64,000 bases of DNA from Apoderus coryli (GCA_911728435.2 OU452202.1:18765135-18829134), one strand, 5' to 3'. Counted from the first letter of the stretch, positions 45,978 to 57,420 are shown. Notes: a model not told the origin generated them from the sequence alone. Made by a program: numbers and translations.

Positions 45978-46765
45978 CTGTAATAAAAAAAGAATGCATT
46001 TTTATGACTTTCCCACCGATGTGTTCTTAGATACTTAGTATTTACAAGCAATAACTTAATATTGGGGAATTAATAGGTATATTGAGAATTAAGCTTTTAC
46101 TAATTCCCATAAATGATGCTTCTGCAAATTACCAACGGCATGAAGTATATCAAAATAAAGTTAAGTCAGACTTGATATAAGGAAGGCCCAATCGAGGACT
46201 ATATCGTAATCTAGATGCCAAGAAACTAAGATTGTCATCCCGGTGAGGTACGTTCTACCAATTGATGGTTGTGGTCTGATAAGTCGGTCTTCAGCCCCTT
46301 AATTGTCATAGAGTCCGTCGCTTTATTACACTTTAAACCATATCAGAATTAAACTGTCTTCTCGATATTTGCGAGTCCACACTGATGCTGTTGTGGATCG
46401 TGACAAGCTTCTTTATAGCTGCTTGGCTATATAAACATCTGTGGACACAGGTCCATGGCTGATCTGAGTTCGTCTTTGAGGCATTAGAAAACCAGCAACA
46501 ATGCGCACTTTTTAAATCATCCCTGCAGTATCCATTGATATCTGCTTTAAAAGACAGATCATAGTTTATTCAATGTCAATCAGCTGTCAATCAGCCGTCT
46601 ACTGGCCTCCATAGATATATATGTGGTCCTGGCAAACTATATGAAAATGAGTTGAATCCAGAGGCCGCTGAGTAATAGCCAGACTTGTGCCTTCTCCACT
46701 ACTCCGTACGTTATTATTGGTCTTATAACCATAACGTATAGCCACTATATTTGTTTGGATTTCTT
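45978..46765. other. dimm upstream intron or promoter region
   Basis: It should include an intron upstream of the acceptor at 45978-45979. No first exon or core promoter could be picked out. Confidence 0.35.
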
Positions 46766-46769
46766 TCCG

Positions 46770-47115
46770 CAGGACTTTCCATAGATCCATCTATAAGGAT
46801 ATGTTCAACCACTATCAACAATATCTAGATACACTGAGTGTAACACAGTTTAAGAACTGGCTAAAGGAACATTTAGTTTCATGTCAATGAGATTTATTAT
46901 TGTATTGTTCTTTTATATTTATTCTTTGATCTTATTTTATTTTGTTTTGAATTATTTGTAGTTTTCTTTATATTATTTTATTTTGTTTATTTTCTACTTT
47001 TCTTTTTTTTGTTTTGTATTGTTTACTTTGTGTAATGGGTTGAGTATGATTGGCCTTTGGCTAGACTTCGCCCATTTAAAAATAACGGTTTTATTATTAT
47101 TCTTATTATTAAAAA
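46770..47115 (+). mobile_element. LINE 3' end (ORF2 tail and ATT-repeat tail), plus strand
   Basis: The plus frame ending at 46890 reads IYKDMFNHYQQYLDTLSV, then TQFKNWLKEHLVSCQ and stop, a typical ORF2 C-terminus. The 3' UTR carries GACTTCGCCC, also found inverted in the LINE at 10741-11226, and ends in TTTTATTATTATT-type repeats near 47088-47112. The upstream body is not recognisable. Confidence 0.62.
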
Positions 47116-47594
47116 ACTATGAAGTTGTTGTTTTTTATTAATTAAAATTTTCCCTATCAAAAGTCAAAATGCATAACTTTAAAGCCCGGTCTATAATAAT
47201 AAAGCCATTAGCTGGAATATAGATATAACAACTCTTAGATAATTGGTGCCTGCCTATTACAAAAGTATTTTCTTATAATATTGCAAAGGCAAAAATAAAA
47301 AGAATGTAAATTACTTTCTAAGTGAAAGATACAATATTTCAATAGATATTTAGTCAATTTTACTGATATAAATCTTTGTTTACTTTCACTTTTTAAAATT
47401 TATTAACTTGCAATAATTATTCATCAGCATTATCAAAGTGATGTCTGATGTTAGGTCGTTTTTATTAATAGGCATTTTAAAGAGAAAATACTACAATTGG
47501 TTATTGCTAATAATTTCACAATGTTGGTGTATTTGATATAATTAACATTATTTTACCCTTCTTCTTCTCGCAAACGGGATTAAAAATGTCATTA
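47116..47594. other. No gene recognised
   Basis: AT-rich spacer without identifiable features. Confidence 0.4.
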
Positions 47595-47800
47595 ATATAC
47601 AGTGTGACCCAAATGTATGCATTGCTATCTTGGAAACGGTTAGATCTACAAGCACAGCAAATACACACACAGCTCGATCACTCTTTTGGCGGGAACGGTT
47701 TGCGCCGATCCCCTCGCGCAGGCTCTATGCTCCGCCCATTAGTGGAAAACATGTCTTTGACGTGCAGTCGGGAGATAATAATAATAATTGTGTGTGTTTC
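47595..47800. repeat. GC-rich island, probably a DNA-transposon left end
   Basis: ATATACAGTGTGACCCAAAT followed by GGAAACGGTTAGATC looks like the start of a Tc1/mariner-like element (ACAGTGTGACCC...GGAAACGG). A GC-rich segment with GGCGGGAACGG and CGCCGATCCCC follows. No second end was found. An ORF of 105 codons spans it but has no motif. Confidence 0.35.
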
Positions 47801-48279
47801 TTTTGTGATTATGCTGGCAGAAGGATACAATTGGTCTCCTTCTGATGCATTTTTTGTACTATTTTCTCAGTTTAGCTGTCGCTTTGTACCTAGAGAGTCA
47901 TAGAATTTATTTACATATTTCTGTTCATTGGACGTAAAACCAGATCGATATTTGTGGGTATGGCTATGGTATTTCATTTCTCTCATTTGATTCAGGTCCA
48001 ATTTAACTGTGGCTCTGATAAATTAAACAAAACTCTATGTTTAAATACTACTAGATACTTTATATACGAACACAAATTATTTTTTCTTGTTTAAGTAAAG
48101 TAATTTCGATAATAAATAAAGAAACAGAAGATAATTTTATATAATTTAAATTCTTAGAAAACGATTTTTAAAACAATTTTTACAACGCAATCCGAATGTG
48201 TTAAATACTAGTATGTTAATGCCAAATATAAGTCAGATCACGAAAAAACAATTTTAACGAATTTTCCACATAATACATA
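47801..48279. other. No gene recognised
   Basis: AT-rich spacer up to the LINE RT fragment. Confidence 0.4.
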
Positions 48280-48289
48280 ATTAGTTTTA

Positions 48290-49090
48290 TCTACAGTGAG
48301 GACAAGAAGCCACGCATAAATTCGATAAAAATTGAACGAAACAGTTATTTGCACAATTCCAAATCATTATGGAAATCTGTAAAAGAAATTACATTCTCTA
48401 ATAAAAAGTTTAACATCAGTGAGATTAAAACAGAGAGTGGGACACGTGTCACAGAAAGTAAAGATATAGCAAATAATTTTGTAAATTATTTTACAGATGT
48501 GGGAAAAAATCTTGCTGAAAAAATAGACCAAACGAATATGAAAACATACGAAAATGTGATAAATGTCAATTCGATGTCCTTATTAAATACCGACGAAATT
48601 GAAGTCCAGAAGGTTATAGAGGGACTAAAAATAGGTAAAGCACCGGGCTATGATGAAATAAAAGCCGAAACTTTAAAACATATCTCGAATGAAATTAAGA
48701 GACCTCTTGCATTTATAATCAACAAATGTTTTAAAACAGGTATATGCCCCAACTCATTTAAAAAAACCATTATCAAGCCTGTACACAAGTCGGGAGACAA
48801 CTCACTAATGAGTAATTATAGACCAATTTCGTTGATTACAAATTTTGCAAAAGTTTTTGAAAAGATCCTCAAATCCCGATTTAACGATTTTTTACTAAAA
48901 TATAAAATTCTTTCAGATAGGCAGTTCGGTTTCAGAGAACAAAGATCTACACAGGATGCAATGTCTTATCTGAGTACTCAACTGTACACAAATCTAAATG
49001 ATAGTAAGCCAACTGTGTGCATATTTGTTGATCTTAAAAGAGCATTTGACACTGTAAATCATAAAAAATTGCTACAATATAAACTAATAA
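48290..49090 (+). pseudogene. Non-LTR retrotransposon reverse transcriptase, N-terminal half
   Basis: An open frame of about 260 codons, readable from about 48290. It contains NSKSLWKSVKEITFSNKK, GLKIGKAPGYDEIKAE (the G.APG.D box), KPVHKSGDNSLMSNYRPISL and FVDLKRAFDTVNHKKLL, the first palm motif with the catalytic Asp. It then runs into unrelated sequence near 49080 and stops, before the YADD box. The endonuclease and the RT C-terminus are missing. It is well preserved for a fragment. The family is Jockey/CR1-like. Confidence 0.85.
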
Positions 49091-50755
49091 ACTCAAATAT
49101 TTTGTTTAAAAAAAGAATTAACGAGGTCTGAAATTAATCGTTTAATAGATCTTAAAAACTATAGTTAACACAATCGTTTGGGAGTGTGGTTCACTGCATT
49201 TCTGTTGAATGTTTTGATTGTTTGTTGTTAGTGTAAGGTATATTTATATGTATTAGTTAATAGTATAATTGGTCTTTTGGTCGGTTTATATGTATTGCGC
49301 GCACTTAGAACATATTTTCATATTGTGGCCGATTGGACATGCATTCTGTGCACACAAGTATAACTTTCGCAGAGAGTGTAAAGTCGGATAAGATCGATCG
49401 TTATTGTTTTGCCGCGCTCTATGAATGGACAGATTAGGGGATTTTTAGTAGTTAAGAAATCGAACAAGCTTTTTAAGCTTAAAGATATTTTAATTTATTT
49501 GCGTATTTTTATGTAGGTGTAAGTTTGTAAAACTACTAATTGCTTCTGCGTGAATAAATATTATTATTATTTACATACACGGTATTTTTGATAACCTCAA
49601 ACAACTCTATATAGTAGCGTAGTTATCAGAATTTAGGTCCAACTTCTTCTCTTCTTTATCAGTGGAAACGTGCAAATAATATGACCCCAAATGACATACT
49701 TCAAGTCCCAAAGGTTCTGTCAATGGCAAGTTATCAAAAAGTGGTCGCCATTTTAATTTTTTTAAGTTATTGCATATGTATTTCAAACACCATGAGATTT
49801 TCGAATAAGTTGCAAGAGATACTATCTTCTTTCAATAACAAATACATTGAGTATCATACTTTCGACAGCAATGTCCCAATTATTTTTAATTGTACTAATT
49901 AATTAATTAAATATTTGTAACAGAAAAATTAATGTTTTCACGGTTATTAATAAAACATATTATTCCCTCGACCAGAACTGCCGGCGCTGCAACAGCTGAC
50001 TTGGCTGGATTTTAAATCTTCTAATTCGGTTAGGTCAGACGTCCTACCAGGTCACTCGATTTCAATTCGCTAAATTTCGATGAAATTATTTGTCTTGTTT
50101 GATTGTTGATAAGGCAATCGATGTTGAATAATTTTATTACATATCACCTTTACAAATGACATGACACTAGTCAGTAATAACCATGGAACAATAATTAATG
50201 ATTTTTTATGAGTATGCGACTTTTGGCTCTCACTGTATTTACAAATACCTATACATAAAATCCAATAATAATAATAATTATGTATTACAAAATATACACC
50301 TACATTCATATCCAATCGGATTCGTATAGTGAGTAAATTTATAATACGTCTATAATTATTATTATTTTCGATATGTACCTAAATCTGAATACGTGGAAAA
50401 GTATAATACCTATTAGCGTTAAAATTAATAAATGTCGTTAATTCATATTAAAAACTGGTTTATTGAAAAGGTCAGTGTTACCAAACCATAATTGTATTAG
50501 TATAGCTCTGCTTTATTTGGATAAATAGAAGTTATATTCACAGAATTCCGGATGCGAAAAATACCAATTCTGTTTTCAAATAATGAACAATAAAAATAAA
50601 TATTTAAATAACGAGTTTTTCATAACATTAAAAAAACAAACCATTAAATAAGTTTTGATGCAAAAATATATTTAGGCAACTAGTTATACTTAGAGACCAA
50701 ATTTTGAACATAAATACTACAGGATATGTCTAGGTGCTGATTAGCTTTTAGGAAA
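49091..50755. other. No gene recognised; LINE tail at about 49550-49575
   Basis: GTGAATAAATATTATTATTA at about 49550 is another AATAAA-plus-(ATT)n LINE 3' end in plus orientation. The ORF at 49681-49902 shows no motif. The rest is unremarkable. Confidence 0.4.
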
Positions 50756-50759
50756 CATT

Positions 50760-51170
50760 GAGCGTAGGCAACGGGCTTAAAAAAGGGTTTAAAATTTTTT
50801 AGAATTAATAGAGTATAACCTAAAACAACCATAAAAAATTAGATTGCCGTTCGAAAAGTGTGAAAAAGGGGTTTAAAATCTTAAGGAATAACATATTTCC
50901 TAAATATAGCAGAAATATTGACTATATTTATTTATGGCTTTTATAGAATATAACCTATAAAATGTATCATCTAAAACTTGCTTACATAGGAGTTCGTAAA
51001 TAGTGGAAAAGGGGTCAAAATAAAAAATATATTTCCTATATAAACTTATTCGAAATAGGGAATAATTTTTCATAGTTGTAATAGAATATAACCTAAAAAC
51101 CGTCACATAGAAGAATTGGTACACACAGGCGTTCACAAATAGTGTAAAAAGGGGTCAAAAATGAAACAGT
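50760..51170. repeat. Degenerate tandem repeat, 3-4 units of about 130 bp
   Basis: The modules TAGA(G/A)TATAACCTA and, about 60 bases later, GTTC..AAATAGTG.AAAAAGGGGT(C)AAAAT recur at 50808-50878, 50943-51022 and 51080-51162. A partial unit at about 50769 has AAAAAAGGGTTTAAAAT. No coding signal. It could be a short satellite block. Confidence 0.6.
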
Positions 51171-51339
51171 TTATTTTTGTTAGTATGGTATTCATTTTTT
51201 AAACAATATTTTATCACTATATTTTGATTATTACACATTTATTTACATTTTAGCCACAATTTCGAAATCTTCATCAGAGACTGTTATTTTAACTGCGAAT
51301 AAGTTTTTGGCACTTACTATCTTTATCGTTTGGCCCTAT

Positions 51340-51507
51340 TTAAAACCTTTATATATACGCCTTTTAGGTCCAGGGAGAGCTATCTCAAACACTATTAATT
51401 ACAAGGTCCCTCATGGGTCGGTTTTAGGACAATATTTTTCCTATTATATAACGATCTCAGGGAACCGATTAGAATATTATTCAAGCTTGCCGACGACACA
51501 ATCTTCG
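51340..51507 (+). pseudogene. LINE reverse transcriptase fragment with YADD-type box
   Basis: One frame reads VPHGSVLG, the conserved G.PQGS.LGP box. After a frameshift the next frame reads FFLLYNDLREPIRILFKLAD and DTIFD, the catalytic (F/Y)ADD motif in ADD form. It ends abruptly at about 51507 where mariner sequence begins. The C-terminal end of a similar LINE resumes at about 52335, so the mariner may have inserted into it. Confidence 0.7.
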
Positions 51508-52215
51508 ACGGTTGGTTTTCCTGATTTCTTGGAAGACAACTGCCAAACAAATGGTTGTGTACCACTCAGAATTGACTGTTCTCCGTTGTTCTAGTGGTAC
51601 GGTTGCAACATGTTCAGTTTTTCCGAAAAAGCAGGCGACCATTTGCTTTGGAAGTGCTTCGTGCGCGAACAACTTTTGTTGGATTTTTGTCATCTTGAAA
51701 CACCATTTACGCTTATAAGCCCGAAAGTAAACAGCAGTCGACTGTATGACGTGTTTCGAAGCACCGTAATCTTATTTTTTGAGCATTTCTTCCGACCAAT
51801 CGACACGACCCTTTTTTTTGAGCGACTGACAAATTGTGTGGGATCCAACGCAAAGAAATTTTTTTGACACTCAACTGTTTATGCAATATTAAATGTATGC
51901 TGGTCCCACTAATGCCTAAGGTTGCCTCAATCTCTTGATAGGTCACATGACGATCTTGCAATATCAGTTCGCGCACAGCATGAATGGTTTTCGGAACAAC
52001 AACTAATTTTGGACGACCTTCACGAAATTCGTCTTGGAGTGAACTACGACCACGATTGAATTCACCATACCATCGATCAACACTATTCCTTGATGGAGCT
52101 TCATCGCCAAAAATCGAATTAAGTTCATCCATGCACTGTTGCTGAGTTAATCCACGTCGAAAGTTGTAAAAAATAATTGCACGAAAATGTTCACAATTTA
52201 ATTCTATTTTTGGGC
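51508..52215 (-). pseudogene. mariner transposase (irritans-like), N-terminal two thirds
   Basis: From about 52190 the minus strand reads FRAIIFYNFRRGLTQQQC, MDELNSIFGDEAPSRNSVDR, EGRPKLVVVPKTIHAVRELI and VTYQEIEATLGISGTSIH, the paired helix-turn-helix of mariner. Frameshifts follow near 51720-51760. The next frame carries KQMVACFFGKTEHVATVPLE and TVNSEWYTTICLAVVFQEIR, and breaks off before the HHDNASSH catalytic region. The 5' leader (GATTCATCTCGGCCC) fits mariner, but no terminal repeats are clear. It is nested between two LINE pieces. Confidence 0.85.
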
Positions 52216-52334
52216 CGAGATGAATCTTTTAAGTTACTATAATCAACACAAACAGCGCTCGTATGTCAAAACGTTCTGAGTACGTATAACCTCAAAAATT
52301 TTCAACTTTACGATAGTCAGTTGCCAGATTGCAA

Positions 52335-52620
52335 CACCAGGGTTGCCAATTCCCGAAATATAAAAGGCAACCCTCGTATCACCGCGTATACATCACACAG
52401 TACAAGGCAAGGGTCAGATATTAAGCTGAAGTTTAAGAGATTAATCGGAACAAGATCGGCAGGCAATGACTATGGACCGAGGGCATATGAACGTACTGCC
52501 TGAAAGGGTAAAGGGGCCTTTTAATTCTAAATTAAAGGCTATTTTAAATTATTTTAATGTTATTTGTATTGTTCGTTTTATCAATGAATACTTTTATTTA
52601 TTTTTACTGGTTATATAGCG
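52335..52620 (+). pseudogene. LINE ORF2 C-terminal fragment
   Basis: The plus strand reads HSTRQGSDIKLKFKRLIGTR and SAGNDYGPRAY; in the next frame it continues MNVLPERVKGPFNSKLKAIL, NYFNV. This is the tail of a Jockey/CR1-like ORF2 (..TR...DI......, LP..VK..F..KLK..L). One frameshift is visible. Its partner is probably 51340-51507 across the mariner remnant. Confidence 0.65.
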
Positions 52621-52925
52621 CTTTTTTGCTTTGTAAAAGTTTACGATTACTATTATTAATATTATTAAAAACAATGGACTTATGTCTATGAGCCCTAAGG
52701 AGCAATCAAAAGTATAATAGTTCTTGCAACACAAGCCAATTCGAACGAAAGTTTGAAGCAAATGGTCGCTTTTTCCTTGAGAAAATATCGCCATCGTATA
52801 ATTAGAGTAACATAGAACCGTCAATTATGAATGATACACAACCATTTGATTGTCAGATTTATTCGAAAAGAATCACTCTCCATCACAACAAATGAGTTTT
52901 CTAGGTCAATAAGGTTGATCCCAAA
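52621..52925. other. No gene recognised
   Basis: Spacer between LINE pieces, no identifiable feature. Confidence 0.4.
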
Positions 52926-52927
52926 AT

Positions 52928-53500
52928 GTAATAATAATAATAATAATAATAAAGGCCTTTATTGGTGATATACAAACAATATAAAAGAAAATCAACTAAT
53001 TATACCTTACACTAGATACAGCAAAATTAATTATTTAATCCTTCTATTCCTAAACCCCCACGAAATGATTATATAGATGTTTAATTCGATGGTTTTCTTG
53101 TATTAAGTCTCTGATGATGAGACTTTAAGTCTTGAAACATGTATGACCCTTATAGTGTTCTGATTTGAACATATATATAAAGAATTTTGTGGAGTAGACT
53201 ACGTTTCATTTCCAACATATCACACATAACATACATAATCAAGTGACATGCTCCCTAAATTAGTGTGTATTGAGTAAATGTCGATGAACTCTTTTTTTTT
53301 AAATTCTGCAAACTCGTCGAATTTCTGATTTCAATCGGTAACCCATTGATAACGTGTAACGTTATATGAGAAGGACCTTTTAAATAGTTCCTTGGAATAA
53401 GTTGGTAAAGTCAGCGTACCTTTAACTCAATTCTACTACTTAATTCACATTGTGCATATCCGTCCGGAATTTTATTCTAGATGCATCTATCGTCCCTTAT
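52928..53500 (-). mobile_element. LINE 3' end, minus strand, with (ATT)n tail
   Basis: At 52928-52955 the plus strand has (TAA)n followed by AGGCCTTTATTG; that is, on the minus strand an AATAAAGGCC sequence leads into the (ATT)n terminus. Upstream on the minus strand a decayed ORF2 C-terminus is readable at about 53500-53290: YSKELFKRSFSYNVTR, GLPIEIRNSTSLQNLKKK, in shifting frames. A hammerhead-like motif lies inside the 3' part at 53100-53155 on the plus strand, probably a separate insertion. Confidence 0.62.
53100..53155 (+). ncRNA. Hammerhead-ribozyme-like motif (copy B)
   Basis: CTGATGA (53111-53117) is followed by a hairpin of GAGAC and GTCTT around TTTAA, then GAAACATGTA (53134-53143). 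The short helix III again uses AC and GT around AT, with A at the cleavage position. The flanks TATTAAGTC and GACCCTTATA can pair as helix I. As in copy A, one T separates CTGATGA from helix II. The shared architecture with different paired bases supports a selected or once-selected RNA fold. Confidence 0.5.
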
Positions 53501-54398
53501 AGGACAACTTACCTTAAAAAATATTCGAGATCCTGTTGAATTAACTTTTTACTGTCAAATATTCAACATAACTGAGAAATCACTATAAATCACCACTTTT
53601 AAAACCAATACAACTAAAATTTAATTAAAATATAAATTAATTATTTTTCTTTATCTTACATCAGTGTAAGAACACAAACGGTTACCTAACAAAAACTAAA
53701 ATAATTTCAATTATTTGGATATTGTTACTGCCACAGTCCGAAAAAGAACACTAGCCTAACCACCACGACGAAATAAATAAATCCACGGTTCGGTTATAAG
53801 GCAGGCGAATTAATACGTGTGTATGTTTCGTATAGACTTTCCCGTTAGTCTGGTGAATGGCATGGCATTATAAAATGCTTTTAGAAGTTGTATTATAGTT
53901 ACTTTTAGTTATAAGAGAGGTAAGTATGGACAGTGTAAAGTAAAATAATAAAAAAAAAATCGGCCAATAACTCGTTGGACCTAATATCTAGGTCGGTATC
54001 AAACCACTGCGTTGAATGTATATAGTGTATGACTACCTAGTACTCGTTCTTTATTTTTTGGTAGAACTTGGACCGCCTGAGGAACAAAAGAAAGAGCTAA
54101 AAATTGTGTGAGATTAAAGTGATTACTCAAGAGATTATTTAAAGTTTAATATAATAAGGTTTTTCTGCATTAATTAATAAACGTACCTACTTCATAGTCA
54201 CATATTATACAGCATGATTTTATAGTATAGTTTATTCAAAGTTAATTTAAAATATATAAATTTAACAAGTCTACCGGGCCACAGTTTAATATAGTTACTT
54301 CACTTCGTGTCGGAACGTTTTATCTCTCTGTCTACAAAGCAATTCGCGGAACTTATAATTGTAGTATAGTATCTTATAGTATATATAGATATAGTATA
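53501..54398. other. No gene recognised
   Basis: AT-rich; short TATAG-type simple repeats just left of the transposon at 54401. No coding signal. Confidence 0.4.
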
Positions 54399-54400
54399 TA

Positions 54401-55987
54401 CAGGGTGGTTCAACTTTTACCTGCATAAATGCATAAAAAAATTAAAATCGTCTAAATTAAATGTATTGAAAACCAACATAAAAATAACATATCATCATTA
54501 CACGTTTTACACATATTTAACAGATTTTACAGGTTTTTTTTTGCAGAACTGTTCAAAATGACTACCGTCATTGTCAATACATAATTGGTAAAAGGCGCAT
54601 AATTATCACATTAGCTTTCATTAAAACAAAACACTTGGTTACAAAACAGAAATGTCAATCATTTTGTCACAATAAATTTGTGTTGCATTTAAGTTTTCTT
54701 TCTAGTGTTAATAATAATGCCGCGGCTATTTAGTAACCAAGAATACGGTTTTTGCGAAGAAAATGCAGTAGCAGCCGCAAGGGAGTATGCACGCAGATTC
54801 CCTAATAGACGTCATCCAACGAGAGAAGTTTTCTCTCAAGTTCATCGGGCATTTCGAGAACGAGGTTTAAATACTACTTTTAACATAAAAAAAAATAGAC
54901 AGCGCTCTAGAAGAAACAATTTGGCGGATGAAAGGCGTATTTTAAGAACGTTTGATTGAAATCCAAACCTAAGTTCACGAAGAACTGCTGTCATGCTTAA
55001 CATATATCAAGGTCAACCATTCAAGTCACTTCATAAAGATGGTAGAAAGGCTACCATTTTAGGGCTGTGCAAGATTTATTGCCTGAGGACTATGTTAAAA
55101 GGCATAACTATTGCAAATTGAATAAGTTCAAGTAGATAGAGATTTCCTGCATAAGGTTTGCTGGACTGTGAAGCTTCATTTACAAGAACTGGTATAACGA
55201 ATTACCACAACTGTCATATTTGGTCACAACACAATCCATACGAAGTGCGAGCGAGAAAGTTTCAACACTAATTCTGTGTGAACGTGTGGCTAGGAGTAAT
55301 ATCCAATAATCTCCTCGGACCATTAATTCATTCAGAAAACGCGAAGAATTAGTCTTAAAAGTTCAAGAAGCTTGTGATGAGTTGCATCGCAACAATCACA
55401 TTATATCGGCAGCAATTAATAGCATCACCAGAAGATGCCAATTCTGAATTGCCAATGACGATAGTTATTTTGAACAGTTTCTGTAAAAAAAAACTGTAAA
55501 ATCTGTTAAAACGTGTAATGATATGTTATTTTTATGTTGATTTTCAATACATTTGGTTTAGATGATTTTTATTTTTTTACTCGAAAATGTTGCGTCATAC
55601 GAAAAAAAGCCAAGAGTACTTTTTTCTTTTAAATTGAATAAGAATTGCGGATATAATTTTTCTTTTTAGATAAACCAGTGGCGTATCGTTTTTTTCATTA
55701 AAAATATTGCAATCAGTAGCCGTACGCACGCCACTGCTGAAAATAAAAATAATATTATTACATGAAAAAATGAAGCTAGATTACCTCTCCACACTAGCCA
55801 AATTTCATTGAAATATCTCAATTGGTTATAAAGATATTAGTAAAATTCGAATTTTTTTATTAAATTTCAACACCCTGTAACTTTGTAACGAAGCATTTTT
55901 CGCACATAGTTTATTAACCAAACTCACATTATTTGTCGATTATCTATCGATTCTGAAATTTATGCAGGTAAAAGTTGGACCACCCTG
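54401..55987 (+). mobile_element. IS630/Tc1-like transposon with TIRs, internally deleted and asymmetric
   Basis: The left end CAGGGTGGTTCAACTTTTAC and the right end (reverse complement CAGGGTGGTCCAACTTTTAC) are flanked by TA at 54399-54400 and 55988-55989. The subterminal sequences (ATGTATTGAAAACCAACATA, AACATATCATCATTACACG) also recur inverted near 55490-55560. There they are separated from the right terminus by about 390 bases of unrelated sequence, so the right arm has an insertion (or the left arm a deletion). A decayed transposase lies on the plus strand between them. Length 1587. Confidence 0.88.
54717..55485 (+). pseudogene. IS630/Tc1-like transposase, decayed, of the 54401-55987 element
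   Basis: ATG at 54717 starts MPRLFSNQEYGFCEENAVAA, then ARRFPNRRHPTREVFSQVHR, the helix-turn-helix region. A stop follows at 54957. Shifting frames then show ASFTRTGITNYHNCHIW (first catalytic region), RARKFQH and VNVWLGVISNNLLGP. The sequence then jumps directly to the C-terminal part: ENAEELVLKVQEACDELHRN, SAAINSITRRCQFCI and YFEQFL. The middle with the second Asp and the last catalytic residue is deleted. Dead copy. Confidence 0.82.
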
Positions 55988-56132
55988 TATAGATATAGTA
56001 TATAATATAGTAGCGGGCCAGAATGTGGCTGGGATTGCGACGAGTCTATGCCGTTTTTGGCGTCTACTGACTTCTTATCTATAGTTTTTATTCTATGACC
56101 GGGCTATCCGTTCCCATGCCTCTTTACATTAT
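55988..56132. other. Spacer
   Basis: Short TATAG-rich spacer between two transposons. Confidence 0.4.
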
Positions 56133-56330
56133 AAAAATGTGATAAAATAAAGTTTTCTACATAAAAAAGGCATACTTGTTTTTTCTCCAAAAACTGGAAG
56201 GTTTTCGAGAAATTCGATTCGAATTCGAAATTAATATTTTCAAACTCGAATTTCTCGAAAACCTTTAAGTTTTTCGAGAAAAAACAAGTCTGCCTTTGTT
56301 ATGTAGAAAACTTTATTTTATCACATTTTT
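56133..56330. mobile_element. Foldback MITE: about 90-bp inverted arms with a short loop
   Basis: The left arm AAAAATGTGATAAAATAAAG ... GGTTTTCGAGAAATTCGA is matched by the right arm in reverse complement for about 90 bases with about 8 mismatches. About 20 bases of loop lie around 56225. The arms carry AAGTTTTCTACATAA and ACTTGTTTTTTCTC. No coding content. The RNA or single strand would form a long hairpin. Confidence 0.85.
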
Positions 56331-57237
56331 GACACAAATGGAATAAAAGTCACAAGAAAACAAGTGAGGTTATAATTAAGGCATCTGTTCCCGTGAAAGA
56401 ACTTTTGACTTGTTTGCTTTAGTAAAGCACATTCCCGGAAAGTGTTCCCTTTCCTACTAGGTACACAATATACTATTCCAATAATTTTTCCGCTAAACTA
56501 TGTCAAAATAATGAGTAAGCTCCAACCCAAGAGGTTAGAGATAAAAAACCTATTATTATTCTTATTAAATTGTGTGTATTTTCAAGACATTCGTTAAATT
56601 AAAATAAACTATTCAGATACTCATTAGGAATAAGTACGTACATAAAAATTATTCATGTGTAAAAGATAGATCGTGATAATATATAAGTAACTATTTGCCA
56701 CCGCAAAATTTAAGTACTGTTACTTTTAGAGATTTAAGTTTTGTTATTCTTAAACTGGTTGAAAGAACTTGAATGCTATATAGTTACTTGCTGTAAAAAG
56801 TAATAAATGAGTTCATATACAAAAAAGTCGCCGACGTGGTGTGGTGAAGAGATAAAATGCCTAAAATCGGGAATAAGTATTGTAGATACAGGGTGATCAC
56901 TTATATATTTTAACCAATTCCACATCTTTGTTAATATTGGTCGTAGAAAAAAGTTTAAACTATGAAAATTGCTGAAAATTTTACGCTTTTTCACGAACCC
57001 TAGTTGAAAAACATTTAAAAAAAAATTATCCTAACTGGTTGTCGAAAAAATCCTAAAAAGGATTAAGAGCTTTTTAAGAAACGATGGATCAGGATAGACT
57101 AAATCCCCTCGCTATGTTTTCAATAGAAAAAAAAAACTTGTACAGGATATTTCAGATTTTGACAACAAATTGTTTGTTAAATCGAATAATAGGAGAATTG
57201 ATTTTAAATATGAATAAAAATCATATGCTTGAGTTTT
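56331..57237. other. No gene recognised
   Basis: AT-rich spacer; chance ORF at 56776-56994. Confidence 0.4.
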
Positions 57238-57420
57238 TATAATAATAATAATTTATTTATTCTCAAATTTACATGGTTAACATAAAATTTAATAATACAT
57301 AGATTTGTTCTGGAATAAATAAAGAGAGAGCACCCACTGAAGTCAGATGACTAGTGCGTGGGTTTCCTTGTTAATTTGTTCCTATAAGACCCTTATAACT
57401 AATTAATGGTATCCTTGTGT
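57238..57420 (-). mobile_element. LINE or SINE 3' end with (ATT)n tail, minus strand
   Basis: The plus strand shows ATAATAATAATAATTTATTTATTCTC-type sequence: on the minus strand an AATAAAT signal followed by ATT repeats. The upstream part (GTGGGTGCTCTCTC on the minus strand) is not recognisable as coding. Confidence 0.4.

Noticed and set aside
45767..46030. 87-codon plus ORF
   Set aside because: Antisense shadow of dimm coding exon 1.
47586..47903. 105-codon plus ORF
   Set aside because: Spans a GC-rich transposon-like end and contains a run from an AAT microsatellite; no motif.
51307..51594. 95-codon plus ORF as one gene
   Set aside because: It is a fusion of a LINE RT piece (to about 51507) and antisense mariner; not a real gene.
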